From: Acidobacteriota bacterium
Lineage (GTDB): Bacteria > Acidobacteriota > Thermoanaerobaculia > Multivoradales > JAHEKO01
Reading direction: 5' to 3'
Assembly (NCBI GenBank): GCA_027296385.1
Contig: JAPUJD010000015.1
Coordinates: 1-31,926, forward strand
DNA: 31,926 nucleotides
Shown here piece after piece: positions 1-7,777 of this stretch. How positions within the stretch are numbered: the first letter of the stretch is position 1; each line of letters starts with the position of its first letter. Made by a program: the position numbers and the translations under genes. A model generated the notes under the pieces. That model ran no database searches. It saw only the letters and a program-made list of their open reading frames with translations, and was not told the origin of the DNA.

Positions 1-2
1 TG

Positions 3-326
3 AGGGACCTCGACTTCGCGCCTGAGCCCGACTACAGGATTGACCTGCTCATGCCCGGTTGGGAGTTTCGGTATGACGGAGCCGACAGACGGATTCCCGC
101 CTGGGTCGTCGGTGCCTTGGAAGGCGCGGGGCCGCCGCGGCGACTCGGCCTGGCCGTCGCAGTAGACGGCACGATCGCGGCGACCACCGAGCTCGATCCG
201 GCCGACAGCACCGCCCGTTTTCGCGCCTTGCTCCCCGAGAGCGCCCTCGGCGCGGGGATACATGAGCTCCAGATCATCGTCATCGATCCGCAGACCGGAC
301 GGGCGGTACTAGCCGCGCCTCGCTAG
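3..326 (+). CDS. C-terminal fragment of an unidentified protein, possibly a sulfatase-like hydrolase
   Basis: The reading frame is open from the left edge to a TAG at 324-326, so only the last 107 residues are seen. The visible part has no membrane segment or catalytic motif. It alternates short hydrophobic strands with charged turns (for example LGLAVAVDGTIAATTEL and a final HELQIIVID), which looks like a small beta-sandwich. The layout resembles from memory the C-terminal domain that follows membrane-bound sulfatase/LTA-synthase-like enzymes (arginine-rich lead, an AVAV-type strand, then a PESALG-like turn), but this is a weak match. Its stop codon overlaps that of mnmA on the opposite strand by two bases, so the two genes converge with no spacer. 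Confidence 0.6.
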   Translation, partial: RDLDFAPEPDYRIDLLMPGWEFRYDGADRRIPAWVVGALEGAGPPRRLGLAVAVDGTIAATTELDPADSTARFRALLPESALGAGIHELQIIVIDPQTGRAVLAAPR

Positions 327-1420
327 GCTGGTGTCGCCTGCTGGATCCAGCAGCCGCCGAGCACCCGAGTGCCGTCGTAGAAGACCGCGGCTTGGCCGGG
401 GGCGACGCCGCGCTGAGCCGTAGCGAACTCGACCCGCACCAGGCCGTCTTCCGCCAACGGAGTCACCAGCGAGCACACGCCGGGATGCCGTGAGCGGATC
501 CTGACCGTGGCCTCGATCGGCCCGACCGGCGGCCGGCCGATCCAATGCAGGCGCTCGCCGATCAGACCCGGAAGGCGAAGCTCCTCCGCGCCACCGACCA
601 CAACCCGGTTCTCTTCCGGCTCGATCGCCAGCACATAGAGCGGGCTCGGCGCGGTCAATCCGAGGCCGCGACGCTGGCCGACCGTGTAACGGTAGTAGGG
701 CTCGCCGCGGCCGAGCTCGGTCCCGCCGCTGTCGACCAGCGAGCTGGCCGCGGTGACGGGCACGGCGAAACGCTCCGGCGCCGCGCCCGCCTGCGCCTCG
801 ACGAAGTCCTTGATGCCACCAGCGACGAAGCACAGCTCCATGCTCTCGGCCTTCTCCGCCACCAGGAGCTCGGCCTCGCGCGCCAACTCCCGAACCCGCT
901 CCTTGTCCATGTCGCCGAGCGGGAAGCGCGACGCTGCTAGTTGCGCCTGCGTGAGCTCGAACAGGTAGTAGCTCTGGTCCTTGTCGATCGTTCTCGCCTG
1001 GTGCAGCTCCCAGCCCTCGGCGCCGGCGACGATGCGCGCATAGTGTCCGGTGGCGATGGTGTCGACGCCGAAGGCCCGCGCGCGCTCGAGGAAGAGATCG
1101 AACTTGATGAAGGTGTTGCAGCGGGTGCAGGGGACCGGTGTCCGGCCGGCGAGGTAGTCGTCGACGAAGGGATCGACCACGTAGCGCCGGAAGTCGTCAG
1201 CCATCTTCAGGGTGTAGTGCGCGATGCCGCACTGCTGGGCCACCCGGCGCGCGTCGCCGAGGTCGAGCGCCCCGCAGCAGCGTCCGTGAGTGTTCTCCTG
1301 GGAGCGGTCCCAGAGCAGCATCGAGAGGCCGATGACCGAAGGGTCCTCGCGTGACAGGAGCCAGGCGACTACCGACGAGTCGACGCCACCACTCATCGCC
1401 ACCGCCACGCGGCCGCTCAC
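323..1420 (-). CDS. mnmA: tRNA-specific 2-thiouridylase MnmA
   Basis: This cytoplasmic enzyme adenylates and thiolates U34 in the wobble position of Lys, Glu and Gln tRNAs, taking sulfur from a persulfide carrier. The 365-residue length is normal for the family. The N-terminal PP-loop SGGVDSS is at residues 10-16. The nucleophilic cysteine is C101 in PCTRCN, and the second catalytic cysteine is C197 in MELCFV. The TGHYARI and DKDQSYYLF blocks are also typical. The start is GTG at 1420 and overlaps the cysteine desulfurase stop as GTGA, so translation is probably coupled. The stop TAG overlaps the convergent gene. The neighbouring desulfurase is the obvious sulfur donor. Confidence 0.96.
   Translation of the reverse strand: MSGRVAVAMSGGVDSSVVAWLLSREDPSVIGLSMLLWDRSQENTHGRCCGALDLGDARRVAQQCGIAHYTLKMADDFRRYVVDPFVDDYLAGRTPVPCTRCNTFIKFDLFLERARAFGVDTIATGHYARIVAGAEGWELHQARTIDKDQSYYLFELTQAQLAASRFPLGDMDKERVRELAREAELLVAEKAESMELCFVAGGIKDFVEAQAGAAPERFAVPVTAASSLVDSGGTELGRGEPYYRYTVGQRRGLGLTAPSPLYVLAIEPEENRVVVGGAEELRLPGLIGERLHWIGRPPVGPIEATVRIRSRHPGVCSLVTPLAEDGLVRVEFATAQRGVAPGQAAVFYDGTRVLGGCWIQQATPA
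338..353. other. 16-bp perfect palindrome at a convergent gene junction
   Basis: CTGCTGGATCCAGCAG reads the same on both strands and could fold as a six-pair stem with a GATC loop. It lies 12 bases beyond the stop of the plus-strand partial gene and inside the last codons of mnmA (the WIQQ residues). It could act as a 3'-end hairpin for the plus-strand transcript, but there is no T-tract, and codon constraint alone could explain it. Confidence 0.3.
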
Positions 1421-2568
1421 ACGCTCGCCCCCTCGGCACCGAGCTCGCGCAGAGCCGCGACTTCCTCGCGCAACGCAGTGAGCAGCGCCTCGACACCAGC
1501 GCCGGTGCTGTCCTTGCCGAAGCTGATCCGCAGTGACGCTACCGCTTCGTTCTCGTCGACTCCCAGAGCCTTCATCGTCTCGCTCATCTCGACGACGCCT
1601 GACGAACAGGCGGAACCGGTCGAGACGGCGAAGCCGCGCAGATCGAGGCGAACCATCAGCGCCTCGGCATCGACACCGAGAAAGGCAACGTTGCTGGTGT
1701 TGGGGAGTCGCGGCACCGCCGCCGCGTGCACTCGGGTCTCACCGATCGAAGCCAGCCCCGCCTCGAAGCGATCCCGTACCTCCAGCATATGATCCGACCA
1801 GGCGGCGAGCTCTTCGTCGACGAGCGCGGCGGCGGCGCCGAAACCGACGATCGCCGGTACGTTGAGCGTGCCGGCGCGCCGATGCCGTTCGTGCGAGCCA
1901 CCCACCAACAACGGTGAGAACTCTACCCCGCGGCCGATCCACAGGGCCGCGGCACCGAGCGGACCGTAGAACTTGTGGGCACCGATGGTCAGATAGTCGA
2001 CGCCCAACTCCCCCACCGTGAACGGAATCTTGCCTACCGCCTGGACGGCGTCGCACAGCACTCGAGCCCCCCGGGCTTGGGCCAGCGCCGCCACCTCGGC
2101 CACCGGCTGCACCGAGCCGATCTCGTTGTTGGCCAGCATCAGACAGACCAGCCGGGTGTCGCGGCGCAACTGGGCCGCCACCGCCTCGGGCATGACCCGG
2201 CCGCTCGGCTCCGGAGCGACTCGACTGACCGCGAAGCCGCGCTCCTCGAGCCGCGCAGCCGCGGCGAGGATCGAGGGATGCTCGAAAGCCGAGATCACGA
2301 GATGACCGTCGCTATGGGTGTCAGCCACCGTTTGCACGACGGCGTTGTTGGCCTCGGTACCGGAGGCGGTGAAAACGATCTCCGGCGGCGCGGCGCCGAG
2401 CAGAGCTGCCACCTGGTCGCGCGCCGTCTCGACCGCCTCCCGGCCTCGCCGTCCGAGCTCGTGCAGCGACGCGGCATTGCCGGCGCGCTCGAACCACGGC
2501 ATCATCGCCGCGACGACCCGCGGCTCGACCGGGGTGGTCGCATTGTGGTCCAGGTAGAGACTGCCCAT
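1417..2568 (-). CDS. Cysteine desulfurase (NifS/IscS family, probably the MnmA sulfur donor)
   Basis: This PLP enzyme releases sulfur from L-cysteine as a protein-bound persulfide, leaving alanine. Of 383 residues, the N-terminal LDHNATTP block is at 6-13, a cofactor-stacking histidine lies in FEHPS (H97), and the internal aldimine lysine is K199 in GAHKFYGP. The persulfide cysteine is C321 in STGSACSSG. The short loop around this cysteine and the length suit group I enzymes. It precedes mnmA with a four-base overlap, the same pairing as yrvO-mnmA in Bacillus, which suggests service to tRNA thiolation. A general role in Fe-S assembly is also possible, since no iscU-like gene is nearby. Start is ATG. 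Confidence 0.94.
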   Translation of the reverse strand: MGSLYLDHNATTPVEPRVVAAMMPWFERAGNAASLHELGRRGREAVETARDQVAALLGAAPPEIVFTASGTEANNAVVQTVADTHSDGHLVISAFEHPSILAAAARLEERGFAVSRVAPEPSGRVMPEAVAAQLRRDTRLVCLMLANNEIGSVQPVAEVAALAQARGARVLCDAVQAVGKIPFTVGELGVDYLTIGAHKFYGPLGAAALWIGRGVEFSPLLVGGSHERHRRAGTLNVPAIVGFGAAAALVDEELAAWSDHMLEVRDRFEAGLASIGETRVHAAAVPRLPNTSNVAFLGVDAEALMVRLDLRGFAVSTGSACSSGVVEMSETMKALGVDENEAVASLRISFGKDSTGAGVEALLTALREEVAALRELGAEGASV

Positions 2569-2675
2569 CGCGTCTGCATTCTACGCCGTCGGTCGAGGCG
2601 AAATAACCCGTCGCTGTCGCCGGTTGAAAGCTGCGACTGAATAACTCCCAGAGCCGACTTGCTAGGATCCTCCAG
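2569..2675. promoter_or_regulatory. Divergent intergenic region, cysteine desulfurase (-) / GWxTD-VWFA gene (+)
   Basis: This 107-bp gap must hold promoters for both directions. On the minus strand TAGAAT (2578-2583) is a five-of-six match to a sigma-70 -10 box. It lies so close to the ATG at 2568 that the leader would be only a few bases, and no good -35 box is seen. On the plus strand TTGAAA (2624-2629) resembles a -35 box, but no convincing -10 follows at 17 bases. TAGGAT (2663-2668) is another -10 candidate. The region is more AT-rich than its flanks. The individual boxes are guesses. Confidence 0.35.
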
Positions 2676-5186
2676 ATGCCCCGGATACCCCGCTTACTCC
2701 TTCTCGCTTCTCTGATCTTCCTGCTGGCGCTTCCGCCTCGCCTCGGTGCAGCCAAGAAGGGCGACACCGACCACCTCTGCGCGGAGCACCAGCGCTGGCT
2801 CGATTCGGTCGAGCTCATCATCAGCAAGGAAGAACGCACGGCCTTCCTCGATATCGAGAAGAAGTACCAGCGCGATGCCTTCATCGAGCGCTTCTGGCGC
2901 ACCCGCGACCCCTACCCGGACACCGCCCGCAACGAGTTCCGCGAGCGCTGGGAGCGCCGGGCCGAGGAGGCGGCGCTGCGTTTCCGCTCCCTCCTCAGCG
3001 ACCGGAGCCGCATCTTCTTGCTCAACGGCGAGCCCAGCGTCCTGATCCCGATCCGCTGCGGCGACCTCTACCCGGCCGAGGTCTGGTACTACGAGCGGGC
3101 CGAGACTCTCGGCTCCAAGATGGCGCTGCTGTTCTACGAGAGGGCCCCGGGGATCTGGCGTCTGTGGCTCGGTGACCGGCTGGGCGATCTGCTCCGTTTC
3201 GGCGGCTTCGGTTCGTCCGGCGCCCAGGTCGTGGAAGCGATTCGCAACTCCTGCCGTTTCGACCAGGAGGAGGCGCTCTTTGCCGTCTTGAAGATGGCGC
3301 AACGTTCCGGCGGCTTGGGTTACACCATGCTGGTCGCGGAGATGCAAGAGTACCCCGAGAAGCCGAGCGGGGAATGGGTGGCGACCTTTCACGCCTATTC
3401 CACCCAGCTCGAGGAGGGCATAGAGCGCTTCCCCGCCACCCTCACGATCGACTTCCCGGGCCGGCGCCAGAGCCGAACAATCATGCAAGCCCTCGTCTCC
3501 GTGCCGAAGGCAGAGGTCGGCCGAGCCGAGCTGGCAGGTCACACGTCCTACAACTTGCTGGCCACCGGCGAGATCCTGCTCGGGGACCGCCTGTTCGAGA
3601 ACTTCCGCTACCGCTTCAACATGAGCGACGAGGAGATCCTCGGCGAACAACTGCCCCTGATGATCGAGCGCACACTCCGGCCCGGCAAGTATCGGCTCAT
3701 CGTCAAGCTGGAAGACCTCAACAGCGACAAGGTGCAGCGGCTGACGCAGGACATCGAGGTCCCGGACGTGAGCGGTATCCGACCGCGGATCGAGGACGCG
3801 GCCACTCGCCTACTCTTCGAGGAGGCCAATCGCGCCATCTCGATCACCGACACCACGCTCGCGCTGGTAGAGCCCTACGGCGATCTGCAGGCGGGCCTGC
3901 TGAGAATCGACACCCTGACCACCGGCGACGAGATCGACCACGTAACTTTCCTGATGGAGGGCCAGCCGATCCTCACCAAGCGTCGACCACCATTCACCGT
4001 CGAGCTCGACCTCGGGAACATGCCCCGACTGCGTACCCTGACCGCCATCGCCTACGACGCCGAGGACAACGAGCTGGTGCGCGATCAGATGGTCTTGAAC
4101 GCCAGCTCGCATCGCTTCGACATCAGGCTCGTCGAGCCGCGCCGGGGCCAGAAATACGAGCGCAGCCTGCGCGCCGAGGCTCGGGTGCAGGTGCCCGACG
4201 GCAAGGTCGTCGAGCGGGTGGAGTTCTACCTCAACGAGACCGAGATCGCGACGCTCTACCAGCCGCCCTGGGTCCAGACCGTGCTGGTGCCGCCCGGCGG
4301 TGAGCTGGCCTACGTGCGGGTAGTCGCCGTTCAACCGGACGGCAACTCGACCGAAGACCTGGTGTTCGTCAATGCCCCGGACTACCTCGAGGAAGTCGAC
4401 ATCCAGTTCGTCGAGCTCTACGTCGCCGTGCTCGACCGCAACCGGCGACCGGTCGACGGGCTGACCGAGACCGACTTCACGGTCCGCGAGGACGGCATCG
4501 CCCAGGAGACCACACGCTTCGACAAGGTCAGCAACTTGCCGATTCACGCCGGCATCCTGCTCGACACCTCGGCCTCGATGGAGGGCAGTATCGAGGACGC
4601 CAAGCTCGCGGCGCTCTCCTTCTTCGAGCAGATCATCACGCCCAAAGACCGCGCGACCCTCATCACCTTCAGCGACAGCCCCTACCTGGCGGCCAAGTTC
4701 ACCAACCAGCTCCGCGACATCGGCCGCGGCCTGGCCGGCCTGAAGGCCGAGCGCGGTACGGCGCTCTACGATAGCCTCGTCTTCGCCTTGCAGTACTTCA
4801 ACGGCATCAAAGGGCAGCGGGCGCTGATCCTGCTCTCCGACGGCCAAGACGAACATAGCCGCTTCCCCTTCGACGACACCCTGGAGTTCGCCCAGCGTGC
4901 GGGTGTCGCCATCTACTCGATCGGCCTCAACCTGCCCTCGAAGCTCCGCGCCTCGCGCAAGGAGCTGATCAAGTTCGCCGAAAAGACCGGCGGCCGCGCC
5001 TTCTTCGTCGACGACTCGGCCGAGCTACCGGCGATCTACGACATCATCCAGAACGAGCTGCGCTCGCGCTACTACATCGCCTACCAGTCGACCAACACCG
5101 CGCCCAGCGAGGAGTTCCGGTCGATCGAGGTCAAGCTCTCGCAGCGCGATCTCGAAGCCAAGACTCTGCTCGGCTACTATCCTTGA
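2676..5186 (+). CDS. Exported GWxTD-domain / VWFA-domain protein
   Basis: The protein has 836 residues. A signal peptide is evident (basic start, hydrophobic core at about 7-20, likely cut near LGA-AK around residue 25). Residues about 40-150 match a GWxTD domain, with the conserved ISKEER, AFIERFWRTRDPYPDTARNE and RWERRAEEA pattern. A long beta-rich middle (about 220-600) follows. Residues about 580-830 form a VWFA-related domain of the Acidobacteria type, introduced by FTVREDGIAQETTRF. Its metal-ion site looks complete: DTSAS at 630-634, T695 in GTALYDS and D722 in LSDGQDE. A periplasmic or surface binding or assembly role is inferred; no catalytic motif is visible. Start is ATG, and the stop lies 10 bases before maf. 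Confidence 0.9.
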   Translation: MPRIPRLLLLASLIFLLALPPRLGAAKKGDTDHLCAEHQRWLDSVELIISKEERTAFLDIEKKYQRDAFIERFWRTRDPYPDTARNEFRERWERRAEEAALRFRSLLSDRSRIFLLNGEPSVLIPIRCGDLYPAEVWYYERAETLGSKMALLFYERAPGIWRLWLGDRLGDLLRFGGFGSSGAQVVEAIRNSCRFDQEEALFAVLKMAQRSGGLGYTMLVAEMQEYPEKPSGEWVATFHAYSTQLEEGIERFPATLTIDFPGRRQSRTIMQALVSVPKAEVGRAELAGHTSYNLLATGEILLGDRLFENFRYRFNMSDEEILGEQLPLMIERTLRPGKYRLIVKLEDLNSDKVQRLTQDIEVPDVSGIRPRIEDAATRLLFEEANRAISITDTTLALVEPYGDLQAGLLRIDTLTTGDEIDHVTFLMEGQPILTKRRPPFTVELDLGNMPRLRTLTAIAYDAEDNELVRDQMVLNASSHRFDIRLVEPRRGQKYERSLRAEARVQVPDGKVVERVEFYLNETEIATLYQPPWVQTVLVPPGGELAYVRVVAVQPDGNSTEDLVFVNAPDYLEEVDIQFVELYVAVLDRNRRPVDGLTETDFTVREDGIAQETTRFDKVSNLPIHAGILLDTSASMEGSIEDAKLAALSFFEQIITPKDRATLITFSDSPYLAAKFTNQLRDIGRGLAGLKAERGTALYDSLVFALQYFNGIKGQRALILLSDGQDEHSRFPFDDTLEFAQRAGVAIYSIGLNLPSKLRASRKELIKFAEKTGGRAFFVDDSAELPAIYDIIQNELRSRYYIAYQSTNTAPSEEFRSIEVKLSQRDLEAKTLLGYYP

Positions 5187-5196
5187 GCCCGGGGCG

Positions 5197-5787
5197 TTGA
5201 AACCGGCGCCGCGCCTCGTCCTCGCCTCCGGCTCACCGCGGCGGCGCGAGACGCTCGCGCGCCTCGGCTTCGAGTTCACCGTTCGACCGGTCGACATCGA
5301 CGAATCCCGCGGCACGAACGAAAACGCCCTCGACTACGTTCGCCGTCTGGCCGAGGAGAAGGCGCGCACCGACGCCCGTCAAGGCGAGATCATCCTCGCC
5401 GCCGACACCATCGTCGAGCTCGACGGCGAGCTCCTGGGCAAACCGAAGGGTGCCGAAGCTGCGGCCGCCATGCTGCGCCGCCTATCCGGCCGCGACCACG
5501 AAGTCTCCACCGGCGTCGCCGTCTTCGACGTCGATCGCGACCATCTCGAAGTAGCCGTCGAAACCACCGTCGTGCGCTTCGCCCCGCTCGAGCCGACCGA
5601 GATCGCCTGGTACGTGGCCAGCGGCGAGCCCATGGACAAGGCCGGAGCCTACGCCATCCAAGGCCTGGCGAGCCTCTTCGTCGAGTCGATCGAGGGCAAC
5701 TACGCGAACGTCGTCGGGTTGCCGGTTCCGACCGTGTATCGGATGCTACTCAAGCAAGGAATACCGCCTCCGGAGAAGCCGACCTGA
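5197..5787 (+). CDS. maf: Maf family nucleoside triphosphate pyrophosphatase
   Basis: Maf proteins hydrolyse non-canonical or excess dTTP/UTP-type nucleotides to monophosphates and have been linked to septum inhibition. The 196-residue length is typical. The signature LASGSPRRRETL is at residues 9-20, the catalytic aspartate is probably D70 in AADTIVELDGELLGKP, followed by SGRDHEVSTGVAV and the C-terminal DKAGAYAIQGLASLFVESI...GNYANVVGLP block. The DTIV motif fits the dTTP/UTPase (YhdE) type rather than the YceF type, although this was judged by eye. The start is TTG at 5197: upstream codons in this frame run into the preceding stop region and offer no ATG or GTG. It is close enough to the gene before it to share a transcript. 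Confidence 0.92.
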   Translation: MKPAPRLVLASGSPRRRETLARLGFEFTVRPVDIDESRGTNENALDYVRRLAEEKARTDARQGEIILAADTIVELDGELLGKPKGAEAAAAMLRRLSGRDHEVSTGVAVFDVDRDHLEVAVETTVVRFAPLEPTEIAWYVASGEPMDKAGAYAIQGLASLFVESIEGNYANVVGLPVPTVYRMLLKQGIPPPEKPT

Positions 5788-5911
5788 GATCGACCTCTCC
5801 CGACGTCGCGCGCGGGGATCAACGTTCATCGTCAGGCCCTCCTCGACCGACTCCGAGCTTGCCGAGTGGCGGTATGCTGTCAAGGATGGACGAAGTCGGG
5901 AGACCCGGACG

Positions 5912-6682
5912 ATGACCGCCGTCGCCAGCCGTCGTCGCGGGCGGCCCGCCGTCGTTCTCGTGGGCACGCAGGAGGAGGGCAACATCGGCGCCGCGGCGCG
6001 CGCCATGGCCAACATGGGGCTCGACGAGCTGATCCTGGTGGCGCCACGGCAGGGCATCGGCAAGCAGGCGCGCGCCTTCGCTGTCAGCGCCGGGCACATC
6101 CTCGACCGCGCCGTCACCCAGCCTGATCTGACCAGCGCCCTGGCGCCCTTCGCGCGGGTGGTCGGCACGACCTCGAGGCGCGGCCGGAGTCTGGAGACGG
6201 TGCCGGTCGCGGCACGTGAGCTACCCGCGATCCTGGCCCTCGATCCGCCAGGCACCAGGACCGCGCTGCTGTTCGGCCCCGAAGCCTCGGGTTTGAACGC
6301 CGACCAGCTGGCACTGTGCGCTCCGTGGGTCTACGTGCCGTGCGCGCTAGCGATGCCGACCCTCAATCTGGCCCAGGCGGTCCTCGTGGTGGCCTACGAG
6401 CTCTTCGTCTCGCGGACCGAGACCGACACCGACGTCGCCGCCGATCCTCTCGCCACACGGGACTCGCTCGACGGGCTGCTCGATCAGTTGCCACCGATCC
6501 TCAAGGAGGTCGGATTCGACCGCGACGGTTCGTTCAGAACCGTCATGCGGGACCTCCGTCGACTGTCCTCGCGGGCCATGCTGACCGAGCGCGAGGTGGC
6601 CATCTTCAGAGGTATCTGCCGCCGCTCGCAAGGGCTCTTGGACCGCTTGCGAAACCAGGAGAGCACAGGCGAACCGTCGTAG
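5912..6682 (+). CDS. SpoU/TrmH-family RNA methyltransferase, TrmJ-like
   Basis: A 256-residue SPOUT enzyme that uses S-adenosylmethionine for 2'-O-methylation of RNA. The three family motifs are present: motif 1 with N24 in EEGNIGAAARAMANMG, motif 2 LLFGPEASGLN (about 119-129), and motif 3 VPCALAMPTLNLAQAVLVVAYEL (about 142-164), which form the trefoil-knot cofactor pocket. The lack of an N-terminal RNA-binding domain and the C-terminal extension after the knot fit TrmJ, which modifies position 32 of tRNA. The motif 3 PTLN replaces the commoner SLN, so the exact target is uncertain. Start is ATG. A 124-bp gap separates it from maf, and the stop is TAG. Confidence 0.85.
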   Translation: MTAVASRRRGRPAVVLVGTQEEGNIGAAARAMANMGLDELILVAPRQGIGKQARAFAVSAGHILDRAVTQPDLTSALAPFARVVGTTSRRGRSLETVPVAARELPAILALDPPGTRTALLFGPEASGLNADQLALCAPWVYVPCALAMPTLNLAQAVLVVAYELFVSRTETDTDVAADPLATRDSLDGLLDQLPPILKEVGFDRDGSFRTVMRDLRRLSSRAMLTEREVAIFRGICRRSQGLLDRLRNQESTGEPS

Positions 6683-6716
6683 TTGGTGCGCTGCGCGCTT
6701 GATAAGCTCCGCCCTC

Positions 6717-7361
6717 ATGATTGCCGAAGAAGCAGCCCAATCCGTCGCCGACAGCCTCGGGCGCTCACCTCTCATCGCAGTGGTGCGCACCGACTCACTC
6801 GAGGTGGCGCGCCAGCAGGCCGAAGAGCTGATCGCTGGCGGCGTCGCGCTCGTCGAGATCACATTCACCGTACCCGGGGCCAGCTCGCTGGTCCGTGAGC
6901 TCCTCGCCGGCCGCGGCTCCGCGGCACCGCCATGGATCGGAATGGGCAGCGTCACCACCCGTGCGCGGGCCGAGGAGGCAGTGGCGGCCGAGAGCGAGTT
7001 CATCGTCTCGCCCAACGCCGCGGCGGCGGTGGCCGAGGTCGCCCGCGCCGCCGGCAGGTTTCTGATCCTCGGCGCCTTGACGCCGACCGAGATCGTCGCG
7101 GCCACCGAGCTCGGAGCTAACCTGGTCAAGGTCTACCCGCTGCCGGCGGTGGGAGGCCCGTCCTACCTCCGGACGGTGCGCGGCCCGCTGTGGGAGGTCG
7201 ACATGCTGGCCGCGGGCGGCTTCGGTGTCGACGAGATTCCGGCCTACCGGGCCGCTGGCGCCAGCGCTTTCGGCCTGGCGGCGCCGCTTCTGTTTGGCAC
7301 CGAAGGCTCGCCCGGGAAGAACATCGCCCACGCCCTGACGCTGGCCCGAGGTGACCGATGA
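6717..7361 (+). CDS. KDPG/KHG aldolase family protein
   Basis: Enzymes of this family split 2-keto-3-deoxy-6-phosphogluconate (or related 2-keto acids) into pyruvate and an aldehyde through a Schiff base. The 214-residue TIM barrel shows the glutamate E47 in VEITFTVPGA, VSPN (97-100), and the Schiff-base lysine K138 in NLVKVYPLPAVGG. An oddity is the next barrel strand: the usual PTGG phosphate-binding segment reads LAAGGFG, so the threonine is missing and substrate choice may differ. I chose ATG 6717; an in-frame TTG at 6699 would add six residues. The stop overlaps the next start as ATGA, so the gene is coupled to the small protein downstream. Confidence 0.82.
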   Translation: MIAEEAAQSVADSLGRSPLIAVVRTDSLEVARQQAEELIAGGVALVEITFTVPGASSLVRELLAGRGSAAPPWIGMGSVTTRARAEEAVAAESEFIVSPNAAAAVAEVARAAGRFLILGALTPTEIVAATELGANLVKVYPLPAVGGPSYLRTVRGPLWEVDMLAAGGFGVDEIPAYRAAGASAFGLAAPLLFGTEGSPGKNIAHALTLARGDR

Positions 7362-7777
7362 CCCCCAGCAGCCCACCACGCCACGTCGTCTTCGACCCGA
7401 CGCCGGAGATCTTCGCCACCGACGCCAACGGCTCGATCTGGTTGCCGCTCCAGGTCGAGGGGCAATCGGTGCTCGAGACTCACGCCTTCGACGAGGTCAG
7501 ACTCATGATCTCGCTCTGGTACCCCTCCTCCAAACGCACCATCGACCTCGACCGTGCCTACCTCGAGTTGCGCGGCCTGATCGACCCCAATGACGAGCAC
7601 TGGTGCAAGCTGGCGGAGATCGAGCCGGTCGTGCCAGCCTACGACGCCGGCAAGTCCTTCGACGGTTGGATGGTGCTGCCGATTTTTTCGACCCGTAGCG
7701 CCTTCGGCCTCGCCGGCAGTGGTTTCGAGCCCCGCGCGCGGCTCCAGGCGCGCGTCAGCGCCTACTTCGTCGCCTGA
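7358..7777 (+). CDS. Hypothetical protein between aldolase and phosphoglycerate mutase
   Basis: A 139-residue protein that I do not recognise. It has no signal peptide, no membrane segment and only one cysteine. The pattern of alternating hydrophobic strands (SIWLPLQV, VRLMISLWYP, RAYLELRGLI, WMVLPIF, RLQARVSAYF) suggests a mainly beta fold, such as a jelly-roll or sandwich. It overlaps the aldolase stop by four bases (ATGA) and the mutase start by one base (TGATG), so the three genes are almost surely co-translated. This double coupling and its normal base composition show it is a real gene. A role linked to sugar-acid or lower-glycolysis metabolism is inferred from position only. Confidence 0.8.
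   Translation: MTPSSPPRHVVFDPTPEIFATDANGSIWLPLQVEGQSVLETHAFDEVRLMISLWYPSSKRTIDLDRAYLELRGLIDPNDEHWCKLAEIEPVVPAYDAGKSFDGWMVLPIFSTRSAFGLAGSGFEPRARLQARVSAYFVA

Noticed and set aside
338..353. The 16-bp palindrome as a true intrinsic terminator or restriction-linked site
   Set aside because: There is no T-tract and it is inside the mnmA coding sequence; it is listed only as a weak structural feature.
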